Source: G965215145 sp965215145 (GTDB taxonomy: Bacteria; Bacteroidota; Rhodothermia; Rhodothermales; JANQRZ01). Taken from it: 64,000 bases of DNA. The notes under the pieces were generated by a model that made no database searches, was not told the DNA's origin, and saw only the letters and a program-made list of their open reading frames with translations. The translations under genes were made by a program, and so were the position numbers. Below, one piece after another: positions 57,373-64,000 of this stretch (within the stretch, counting starts at the first letter, position 1; each line of letters starts with the position of its first letter). The DNA lies in NCBI GenBank assembly GCA_965215145.1, contig OZ244038.1, forward strand, positions 1,550,001 to 1,614,000, read 5' to 3'.

Positions 57373-58053
57373 GTGCTCCTCACCCTCCCCAACGGCCCGA
57401 CCCTTCGCCCCGGCAAGATGCTCTGCATCGGGCGCAACTACGCCGAGCACGTCCGCGAGATGGGCGACGTGGCGGAGCTGCCCGAGGAGCCCGTCGTGTT
57501 CCTCAAGCCCGCCACGGCGCTGACGCCCACCGGCGGCACCGTCTGGATCCCCAGGCAGTCCGGGGACGTGCACCACGAGCTCGAGCTGGTGCTGGTGATC
57601 GGGCGCGGGGGGAAGGAGATCCGGGAGGAGCGGGCGATGCGGCACGTCGGGGCCTTCGCGCTCGGGCTCGACATGACGGCACGGGACCTCCAGCGCCGGG
57701 CGAAGGACGCCGGCCGGCCGTGGGCCGTGGCGAAGGGGTTCGACACGTTCGCCCCGCTCGGCCCGCTCACCCCGGCCGACGAGGTGGTGGACCCGCAGGC
57801 GCTCGACCTCCGCCTCACCGTCAACGGCGAGGAGCGGCAGGCCGGCTCGACGCGGGACATGATCTTCCCGCTGCCGCGCCTCGTGAGCTACCTCTCGGGG
57901 GTCTTCACCTTGGAGCCCGGCGACCTCATCTACACCGGCACGCCGGAGGGCGTCGGCCCCGTCGAGGCCGGCGACGTGCTGGAGGCGACGGCGAGCGGTG
58001 CGGATGGCACGGCGCTGAAGCCGCTCCGGGTGACGGTGGACGCGGCCGGCTGA
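57373..58053 (+). CDS. Fumarylacetoacetate hydrolase (FAH) family enzyme
   Basis: The product is 226 residues if the GTG at 57373 is the start, or 242 residues from the TTG at 57325; both are in frame and the choice is uncertain. It opens LRPGKMLCIGRNYAEHVREM and carries the metal-binding glutamates in VHHELELVLVIGR, then GLDMTARDLQ, PWAVAKGFDTFAP and YTGTPEGVGPV. These are the FAH-fold signatures shared by acylpyruvases, oxaloacetate decarboxylases and fumarylpyruvate hydrolases. The short form resembles YcgM/FAHD1. The precise substrate cannot be read. Confidence 0.85.
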   Translation: MLLTLPNGPTLRPGKMLCIGRNYAEHVREMGDVAELPEEPVVFLKPATALTPTGGTVWIPRQSGDVHHELELVLVIGRGGKEIREERAMRHVGAFALGLDMTARDLQRRAKDAGRPWAVAKGFDTFAPLGPLTPADEVVDPQALDLRLTVNGEERQAGSTRDMIFPLPRLVSYLSGVFTLEPGDLIYTGTPEGVGPVEAGDVLEATASGADGTALKPLRVTVDAAG

Positions 58054-58211
58054 GGAGGCCGCCGCGCCGGCCAGCGGGGCGGCTGTGAGCCACGCGCAGT
58101 GGAAGCACCGTTCGGCGCGCGTGTTACGCCGGGGGGAGCGGGCACGGCTTGGTGCGGGACGTAACCCGGCCCGCCCTGCGGCGTAGCGTCTCGCTACTCT
58201 CCCTGCCGCCC

Positions 58212-60635
58212 ATGCCGCTCCGCCCCGCCGCCCTCCTCCTCGTCAGCCTCCTGACCGCGCCGGTGGTCCACGCGCAGGTCGTCGTCACCGGGCGCGTCAC
58301 CGACGCCGAGACGGGGGAGACGCTACCCGCCGCCACCGTGCAGGTCGAGGGCGCCATGACGGGGACGATCACCAACGGCGAGGGCCGCTACGAAATCCGC
58401 GTCGCTGCGCCGCCGGCGGTGCTCGTCGTCCGCTACATCGGGTACGACACGGGCCGCGCCGAGGTCGGCGCCGAGCGCGCGGAGCAGCGGGCCGACGTGG
58501 CGCTCCGGCCCGCCATCGTCGTGGGGGGGGAGGTCGTGGTCACGGGGGAGAACCCGGCCGAGGCCATCATGCGCCGGGTGATCGAGGCGAAGGCGCGCTG
58601 GCAGGCGGGGCTCGAGACGTGGCGCGCCGAGGCCTACGTCCGCCAGACGTTCGGCGCCGACACCACCATCGCGGGGATCGCCGAGGGCGTGACGACGGCG
58701 TACTGGCGGCGCGGCGAGGGGCTCCGCGAGGTCGTCCGCGGCGTCCGCAGCACCGAGAACCTCCCCGACCTCGGCGCCGACTTCGTCCAGGCCGCCGGCT
58801 CCGTCATCAACCTCTACGACGACGAGGTCGACCTCTTCGGCTTCGACGTGCCGGGGCCGACGGCTCCGGGGGCGCTCGGGTTCTACCACTTCGACCTCGA
58901 GGACACCCGCTACCGCGACGACGCCGTCGTCTACGACATCGCGATGCGGCCGAGGAACGGGCTCCAGCCGGGGTTCGTCGGGCGCGTCTCCGTGCTCTCC
59001 GGCCAGTGGGCGCTGATCGACGCCGCGCTCCGGCCCAACGACGTCGTCCGCATGCCCGGGCTCACCCGCCTCGACGCCGAGATCCGGCAGCAGTTCTCGA
59101 GCTTCGGGCAGGAGGTCGCCGGGGAGGCCGTCTGGCTCCCCGTGGACTACCGGTTCGAGGGCGCCGCGAAGGTGGACCTCCCGGGGCTCCACTTCCCGCT
59201 GGCCCGCATCCGCAGCACCGTCCGCCTCTCCGACTACGCCGTCAACGTCCCCGTCCCGGACTCGCTGTTCGAGGGCCGGCGGAGCGTCGTCGACTCCGCC
59301 GCCGTCGCCGCCGACACGGCGCTCGACCGCCGCGGCCTCGTCGTCCCGCTGGAGCCCCGCGAGGCCGCGGCCTACGCCGCCCTCGACAGCACCGACTCCG
59401 TCGCCGAGGCGTTCCAGCCCACGGGCTTCTTCGCGCGCTTCATCGACATGAGCGCCGAGGGCAACGACGAGGGCGGGGGGACGATCACCGTCGGCGCCGG
59501 GGCCGGCGGGCAGGGCGAGGGAATCGGGTTCGACCTCGACCCACGCCTCCGCTTCAACCGCGTCGAAGCGCTGCACGCCGGGCTGGCCGTGACGCTCGGC
59601 CGCCGCCCGGCGCTGCGGCTCGACGGCGGCTACGCGACGGGCCTCCGCGAGCCGACCTTCGGCGCCTCGGTGTCGCACGGACGGCGCCTCTCGGAGGAGG
59701 CGCTCCTCTTCGGCTCCGTCGGCTACCGGCGCCAGCACGCGCGGACGGCCGGGCCGAGCCTCCACACCCGCATCTTCGGGATGCCCGTGCTCAGCAGCGT
59801 CGCCACGCTGGCCGGGGAGCCGGACTACTTCGACTACTACCGCCGCGAGGGCGGCTTCGCGCAGGTCGGCGTCCTCCTCCGGGAGCCCGTCCAGGTGCGC
59901 GTTGCCCTCTCGGCTCGGGTGGAGGAGCACCGTGGGCTCCGCCGGACGACGAGCTACGACGTGTTCGGCCGCGACGCCTTCCAGCGTCCGAACCCGGCGG
60001 TGGCCGAGGGCGACCTCCGCGCCGTCGCCCTCGACCTCCGCCTCGGCAGCGACCCCGACGGGTTCGGGACGGAGCTGGCCGGGCGGCGCGGCCTCGCCGT
60101 CCGCCTGGAGGGCGCCAGCCCCGACGCGCTCGGCGGCGATTTCGAGTACCTCCGCGCCGACGCCGCCCTCGTCTACCGCCTCCCGACGGGCCTCCGGCGG
60201 CGGCTCTTCCCGATGACGCTCGACCTCCGCCTCGCGGCCGGCACGGCGGCCGGCACGCTCCCCCCGCAGCGGGCCTTCGCCGTGGACGGGACGCTGCTGG
60301 CCCTCGCCCCGTTCGGGGTGATGCACAGCCTCGAAGGCCGCCGCGCCGTCGGGGACCGGTTCGTGCTCGGCGCCTGGGCGCACGACTTCCGCACGGTCCC
60401 CTTCGAGGTCCTCGGCCTCGACGCGCTCGTCACGAAGGGCGTCGGCTTCCACGTCCACGGCGCCCACGCCAGGACGTGGGACCCCCCGCTCGGCACGCTC
60501 GGCACCGGCGGGTGGCGGCACGAGCTCGGCGTCGGGATCAGCGGCGGACTCCTCCTCCCGCTCCGCCTCGACGTGACGGCCCGACTCGACGCCCCCGGCG
60601 TGTTCGTCTCGCTCGGCCTGCCGCGGCTGTTCTGA
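58212..60635 (+). CDS. DUF5686-type outer-membrane protein with N-terminal carboxypeptidase-like domain
   Basis: The 807-residue protein has a signal peptide (about 1-22). A carboxypeptidase-regulatory-like domain follows (VVTGRVTDAETGETLPAATV to VVRYIGYDTG, about 24-100), then the region AIMRRVIEAKARWQAGLETW typical of DUF5686 proteins. A long beta-rich barrel ends in VFVSLGLPRLF with a terminal phenylalanine. There is no TonB plug, so it is not a classical receptor. The role of DUF5686 proteins is unknown; they are widespread outer-membrane proteins in Bacteroidota. Confidence 0.82.
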   Translation: MPLRPAALLLVSLLTAPVVHAQVVVTGRVTDAETGETLPAATVQVEGAMTGTITNGEGRYEIRVAAPPAVLVVRYIGYDTGRAEVGAERAEQRADVALRPAIVVGGEVVVTGENPAEAIMRRVIEAKARWQAGLETWRAEAYVRQTFGADTTIAGIAEGVTTAYWRRGEGLREVVRGVRSTENLPDLGADFVQAAGSVINLYDDEVDLFGFDVPGPTAPGALGFYHFDLEDTRYRDDAVVYDIAMRPRNGLQPGFVGRVSVLSGQWALIDAALRPNDVVRMPGLTRLDAEIRQQFSSFGQEVAGEAVWLPVDYRFEGAAKVDLPGLHFPLARIRSTVRLSDYAVNVPVPDSLFEGRRSVVDSAAVAADTALDRRGLVVPLEPREAAAYAALDSTDSVAEAFQPTGFFARFIDMSAEGNDEGGGTITVGAGAGGQGEGIGFDLDPRLRFNRVEALHAGLAVTLGRRPALRLDGGYATGLREPTFGASVSHGRRLSEEALLFGSVGYRRQHARTAGPSLHTRIFGMPVLSSVATLAGEPDYFDYYRREGGFAQVGVLLREPVQVRVALSARVEEHRGLRRTTSYDVFGRDAFQRPNPAVAEGDLRAVALDLRLGSDPDGFGTELAGRRGLAVRLEGASPDALGGDFEYLRADAALVYRLPTGLRRRLFPMTLDLRLAAGTAAGTLPPQRAFAVDGTLLALAPFGVMHSLEGRRAVGDRFVLGAWAHDFRTVPFEVLGLDALVTKGVGFHVHGAHARTWDPPLGTLGTGGWRHELGVGISGGLLLPLRLDVTARLDAPGVFVSLGLPRLF

Positions 60636-60697
60636 GCACGGCGGGGGGGGGCAGAGCCGCGGCGGACCCCATCGGCCCGGCTGCCGTTAGAGGCCGT

Positions 60698-60713
60698 GGG
60701 AGCCTCGGCTCCC
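60698..60713 (+). terminator. Small hairpin after the DUF5686 gene
   Basis: GGGAGCC and GGCTCCC pair over 7 bp with a 2-base loop and are followed by a C/T tract (TTCCCCTCTTTCC). This is a weak terminator candidate upstream of sodC. Confidence 0.4.
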
Positions 60714-60747
60714 TTCCCCTCTTTCCTGCCACTCTCCCCATCCCGCC

Positions 60748-61443
60748 ATGCAGACCCTCCGCACCGCGCTGTTCGGGCTCCTCGCCCTCGCGCTCTTCCC
60801 CGCCTGCTCCCAGACCCGCGACGTCGCTGAGGGCGCGGGGGACGTCGCGGTGGACGTCGGCGAGGCCGTAGGCGACGCCGCCGTTGCCACGGCCGACTTC
60901 GTGACCGACGCCGCCGGCGCGACGTACAACGCCGTCGCCGACCTCTTCGACGGCGACGACGACCTCGACGCCGCCGCGCTGGTCCGCCCGACGATGGCCG
61001 GCTCGGCACAGGGCGCCGTCCGGTTCTACGAGACCGACGACGGCCTCCGCGTCACCGCCAGCCTCAGCGGCCTCGATGCCAATCAGGCCCACGGCTTCCA
61101 CCTCCACCAGAACCCAGACTGCGGCCCCGGTGACTCCGACAACGACGGGCAGATGGAGGCGGCCGGCGCCGCCGGCGCTCACTGGGACCCCCACAACACC
61201 GACAACCACGGCGCCCCCGAGGACGACCCCATGAGCGGGAAGCACCTCGGCGACCTCGGCAACGTCATGGCTGGCGCTGACGGCACCGTCGAGGCCGACT
61301 TCGAGGTCGACGCCTACCGCCCCGGCGAGCACAGCGTCGTCGGCCTCGCCATCGTCGTCCACTCCGGCCGCGACGACCTGGAGACCGACCCCGGCGGCGG
61401 CTCCGGCCAGCGCGTCGGCTGCGGCGCCGTCGAGGGCCGCTAG
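60748..61443 (+). CDS. sodC: Lipoprotein Cu/Zn superoxide dismutase
   Basis: A 231-residue lipoprotein (lipobox LFPAC, C20) with a helical stalk of about 50 residues (EGAGDVAVDVGEAVGDAAVA). The SodC domain runs from about 78 to the end. Copper ligands appear as H118 and H120 (GFHLHQ), H145 (GAHWDP) and H205 (VVHSGRDD). Zinc ligands are H154 (NHGAP), H166 and D169 (HLGDLGN). The C125/C225 disulfide and the guiding arginine R222 are present. The enzyme would remove superoxide in the periplasm while tethered to a membrane. The stalk is longer than in typical SodC. Confidence 0.95.
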   Translation: MQTLRTALFGLLALALFPACSQTRDVAEGAGDVAVDVGEAVGDAAVATADFVTDAAGATYNAVADLFDGDDDLDAAALVRPTMAGSAQGAVRFYETDDGLRVTASLSGLDANQAHGFHLHQNPDCGPGDSDNDGQMEAAGAAGAHWDPHNTDNHGAPEDDPMSGKHLGDLGNVMAGADGTVEADFEVDAYRPGEHSVVGLAIVVHSGRDDLETDPGGGSGQRVGCGAVEGR

Positions 61444-61468
61444 CCCTCCGCGAGATCATCGGCAACCG

Positions 61469-61497
61469 GTAGGGGCGGGTTCCAAACCCGCCCCTAC
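61469..61497. repeat. GTAGGGGC palindrome, copy 7
   Basis: A 29-bp hairpin with a perfect 13-bp stem (core GGGTT) and a 3-base loop. It lies between the convergent ends of sodC and the large T9SS protein gene. Confidence 0.92.
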
Positions 61498-61514
61498 GTC
61501 GCTTCGTGGGGTGG

Positions 61515-64000
61515 CTACCGCAGGAGCACGACGCGCTGCGTGAGGGCCTGCCCGCCCGCTTCGAGCCGGACGACGTAGACCCCGCTGGCGAGCCCGCCCG
61601 TCTGGAGACGGTCGCGGTGCGAGCCGGCGGCGCGCGGGGCGTCCACGAGCGTGCGGACGCGGCGGCCGAGGAGGTCGAACAGGGCGAGCCGCACCGGCCC
61701 GGCCTCCGGCAGCGCGTAGCCGACGGTGACGGCGCCGCGCGCCGGGTTCGGGAACGGCGCCTCTAGCGCGAGCGCCACGGCCTCCGCCGGCCCTTCGGAG
61801 TCGGTCGAGAGGTCCTCACCCGTCGAAGCCAGCAGGGCCAGCTCCCCGTGCCGGCTCCCCACGGCGATCTCCGGGGCGTTGTTGCCGTCCATGTCTGGGA
61901 CGATGGCGACGACCTCGGCGGCCTCGTCGAGCGAGCCGTCGCCGATGCCGTAGCTCCAGACCTCGGCGCCGTCGGCGCCGGAGAGGAGGAGGGCCTGCCC
62001 GTCGCCCGTCGCCGCCGCCACGTCCGGGACGCCGTCGCCCGTCACGTCGCGGAGGCCGTCGATGCCGAAGACCTGGACGTAGCCGTCGGCGCTCCATATG
62101 AGCGCGCCGTCGGCGCCGTCGTAGGCGCGGGCCGAGCCGGTCTGGAGGCCGGCCAGCACGTCGAGGGTGCCGTTCCCGTTGAGGTCCTCCACGGTCTCGA
62201 CGTCCCAGACGGTCGGGAGGAACGTCACCTCCCAGACCACGGCGCCCGTCTCGCCGTCGAGGCGGACGAGCCGGTTCGTCGCGGTGAAGCCGTCGTTGCC
62301 GGAGTAGAGCGCGTCCTCGCCGCCGTCGCCGAGGGGGTAGGGCTCCATCGTGAACGGGATGGTCTCCGGGTCGTGGGTCCAGGCGACCGAGCCGTCGCCG
62401 GCGTCGTAGGCCGTGAGGAAGTCCAGCCCCTCGCTGCGCCCGCCGGCCAGGGCCAGCACCTTCCCTTCGGCCAGGCGGATCTGCTGGACGACGAACGACG
62501 GGAGGCCGGGGCTCCGCTGCCACAGCTCGGCGCCGGTCGCCCCGTCGAGGGTGTAGACCCGGCGCTCGTTGAAGGGGTCGGGACTCTGGGCGCTCGCCGT
62601 GCCGGTGCCCGTGGTCACGTCCGGGACGCCGTCGCCGGTGACGTCGAAGCGGGCCGAGACGGAGTAGTAGGGGGCGAGGTAGGGGTCGGTGTCGGAGCCG
62701 ACCTCCCAGATCACCGAGCCGTCGGCGCCGGAGAGGGCGTAGACGTGGTCGCTGCCGCCGTCGGTCGAGAAGACCACGTCGTTCGTGCCGTCGCCGTCGA
62801 TGTCGAAGCCGGTGGCGAGGGCGGTCTCGTAGATCCCGTTGCCCCCGCCGGAGATCGAGCCGCAGTTGAAGTTGTCGGGGCAGGTGTTGAAGGTCCAGAG
62901 CGTGTCGCCCGTGCCCCAGCCGTTGCCGTCGATGGCGAAGACGAGGTAGCTCTCGGTGCCGGCGACGAGGTCCGGCTTGCCGTTGCTGGTGAGGTCGCCG
63001 GCCGCGGCGAGGTGGCTCACCTTCGGGTCGTCGAAGCTGGTGGCGGGGTTGTCGGGGACGGTGAGCGTCCAGAGCGCGTCGCCGCCCTCGATCTCCGGGT
63101 CGATGCCGGTGCCGCTGAGCGCGACGGGGTAGGGCTCGTCGAACGGCGCGTTCGTGAGGAACACCGCCTCGGCCGTGTGTTCCCCAACCGTCTCCGGCCG
63201 GAAGCCGACCCACACCGCCACCGTGTCGGCCGTGCCGACCTCGAAGAGGAAGAGGGGGACGTCGCCTTCGAGGATGAAGAACGCCTCGGCGTCGTCCCCC
63301 TCGATCTCGACGGACTCGACCTCGAGCGTCCCGAGGCCCTGGTTGATGATGCGGACGGGCCAGAGCCGCTCGGCCCGGCCGCCGGTCTCGTAGGGGTCCT
63401 CGATCCGCACGTCGCCGAAGTCGTGCTGGTCCTCGACGAACGCGACGGTGGGCTCGGGGAAGACGCCGAAGCCGGAGATCAGGACCTCCACCTGCTGCGC
63501 CGCCACGTCGTTGGTCTCGAACGTGAGGATGCCGCTCTTCGGGCCGTACTCCGTTGGAGAGAACCCGACCGTCACGGCGACCGACGCACCGGGCGCGACG
63601 GTGGCGCCCTTGAACGAGGTGAAGAACTCGGCCGTGCCGACGATCACGACGTCGGTGATCACGAGCGGGGCGTCGCCGTCGTTGGTGACCGTGAAGGTCT
63701 GCTGCTCGGTCTCGTCGGTCGAGACCTGCCCGAAGGTGACCGTGTCCGTCGAGCCGTTGTAGACGGCGTTGCCGCTGGTGCCGAGGTCGATCTTGTAGAT
63801 CCCGTCGGCGAAGCCCTCGTCGCGGCGGGCGACGAGGTAGAGGAACTGCTCGCCGTCGTAGGCCAGCCCCTTCGGGCGGCCCACCCCCGTCGGGAGGTCC
63901 AGCGTCTCGATCACGGCGCCGGTGCCGGCGTCGAGGCGGTAGAGCCGCTCGATGTTCGAGCCGTCGTCGCCGACGTTCGAGGCCCAGAGCGTGCCGTCGC
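61515..64000 (-). CDS. Large secreted protein with ASH-type and beta-propeller domains and T9SS sorting domain (5' end outside window)
   Basis: The frame is open to the window edge. The visible part (about 828 residues) starts within a propeller-like region (GVGRPKGLAYDG). It then has two ASH/HYDIN-like beta-sandwiches (VTFGQVSTDETEQQTFTV with VTVGFSPTEYGP, and HDFGDVRIED with VAVWVGFRPETVG). A propeller with PQQ-like and FG-GAP-like blades (TGSARAYDGADGALIWSADG, PDMDGNNAPEIAVGSRHGE) follows. It ends in a type IX sorting domain (FPNPARGAVTVGYALPEAGP, LALFDLLGRRVRTLVDAP). It should be exported and anchored at the surface; no enzyme site is visible. A GTG at 63914 is not the true start, because matching sequence continues upstream. 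Confidence 0.85.
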   Translation of the reverse strand, partial: DGTLWASNVGDDGSNIERLYRLDAGTGAVIETLDLPTGVGRPKGLAYDGEQFLYLVARRDEGFADGIYKIDLGTSGNAVYNGSTDTVTFGQVSTDETEQQTFTVTNDGDAPLVITDVVIVGTAEFFTSFKGATVAPGASVAVTVGFSPTEYGPKSGILTFETNDVAAQQVEVLISGFGVFPEPTVAFVEDQHDFGDVRIEDPYETGGRAERLWPVRIINQGLGTLEVESVEIEGDDAEAFFILEGDVPLFLFEVGTADTVAVWVGFRPETVGEHTAEAVFLTNAPFDEPYPVALSGTGIDPEIEGGDALWTLTVPDNPATSFDDPKVSHLAAAGDLTSNGKPDLVAGTESYLVFAIDGNGWGTGDTLWTFNTCPDNFNCGSISGGGNGIYETALATGFDIDGDGTNDVVFSTDGGSDHVYALSGADGSVIWEVGSDTDPYLAPYYSVSARFDVTGDGVPDVTTGTGTASAQSPDPFNERRVYTLDGATGAELWQRSPGLPSFVVQQIRLAEGKVLALAGGRSEGLDFLTAYDAGDGSVAWTHDPETIPFTMEPYPLGDGGEDALYSGNDGFTATNRLVRLDGETGAVVWEVTFLPTVWDVETVEDLNGNGTLDVLAGLQTGSARAYDGADGALIWSADGYVQVFGIDGLRDVTGDGVPDVAAATGDGQALLLSGADGAEVWSYGIGDGSLDEAAEVVAIVPDMDGNNAPEIAVGSRHGELALLASTGEDLSTDSEGPAEAVALALEAPFPNPARGAVTVGYALPEAGPVRLALFDLLGRRVRTLVDAPRAAGSHRDRLQTGGLASGVYVVRLEAGGQALTQRVVLLR

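Noticed and set aside
63912..63914. GTG as the start of the terminal T9SS protein
   Set aside because: The frame stays open to the window edge, and the residues upstream (DGTLWASNVGDD, RLYRLDAGTGA) continue the same propeller pattern, so the true start lies outside.
1..64000. tRNA, rRNA or riboswitch genes
   Set aside because: No cloverleaf with a GTTCRANNC loop, no rRNA segment and no known riboswitch core was found by reading the intergenic gaps on both strands. Short or unusual RNAs could still be missed without a covariance search.

Overview
The window comes from a GC-rich bacterium (about 70% GC by eye) that looks like a member of the Rhodothermota/Bacteroidota side of the tree, perhaps Rhodothermales/Rubricoccaceae. 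The evidence is three secreted proteins ending in a type IX secretion (T9SS) sorting domain, a PorV-like protein, DUF5686 and Wzi-like outer-membrane proteins, parvulin-type lipoproteins, few recognisable Shine-Dalgarno sequences, and promoters of a Bacteroidota type (GTTG or similar, then about 20 nt, then a TAnnTTTG-like box). This placement is an inference; there is no rRNA gene in the window. Most of it is ordinary chromosomal coding sequence. No tRNA, CRISPR array, transposase or phage gene was recognised.

Layout. 0-5 kb: an SLC13 permease, a fused ATP sulfurylase/APS kinase and a GDP-mannose 3,5-epimerase-like enzyme. 5-17 kb: cell-wall and housekeeping genes (two lytic-transglycosylase-like proteins, class I glutamine amidotransferase-like hydrolase, Smr, YihY, rhodanese, YjbQ, patatin, SDR, a beta-helix lipoprotein, dynamin-like GTPase). 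17-24.3 kb: an outer-membrane protein, a degenerate M28-like lipoprotein, an acyltransferase, a small lipoprotein, a YfhO-like membrane protein and a GT4 glycosyltransferase. 24.5-30 kb: an FG-GAP/T9SS protein, glycerol kinase and a Wzi-like protein. 30-32.3 kb: threonine catabolism (epimerase-type threonine dehydrogenase plus kbl).

32.3-34.4 kb is the most unusual part. Between the convergent 3' ends of kbl and an RlmI-type methyltransferase gene lie hicBA, an AT-rich foreign-looking lipoprotein gene and parDE. A decayed copy of the kbl 3' end lies just beyond hicBA, and a 25-bp copy of rlmI 3' sequence lies just before parDE. Each toxin-antitoxin pair is therefore bracketed by direct copies of the neighbouring gene's end.

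36-43 kb: a PorV-lipoprotein-lipoprotein-TonB operon, a second Wzi-like protein and a sugar transferase. 43-49 kb: three parvulin/SurA-type chaperones upstream of a MoxR ATPase, then an ECF sigma/anti-sigma pair. 50-54.8 kb: a T9SS lipase-like protein, a tandem array of four related lipoprotein genes (two decayed) joined by 4-bp overlaps, and a FliA-type sigma factor with a small membrane protein. 55-64 kb: a kynureninase-like enzyme, rplU-rpmA, an FAH-family hydrolase, a DUF5686 protein, a lipoprotein Cu/Zn superoxide dismutase and the 3' part of a large T9SS protein.

Scattered through the intergenic regions are 28-29-bp palindromes with nearly constant GTAGGGGC/GCCCCTAC ends. Their cores differ completely in sequence yet stay self-complementary. 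This is the clearest non-coding signal in the window.
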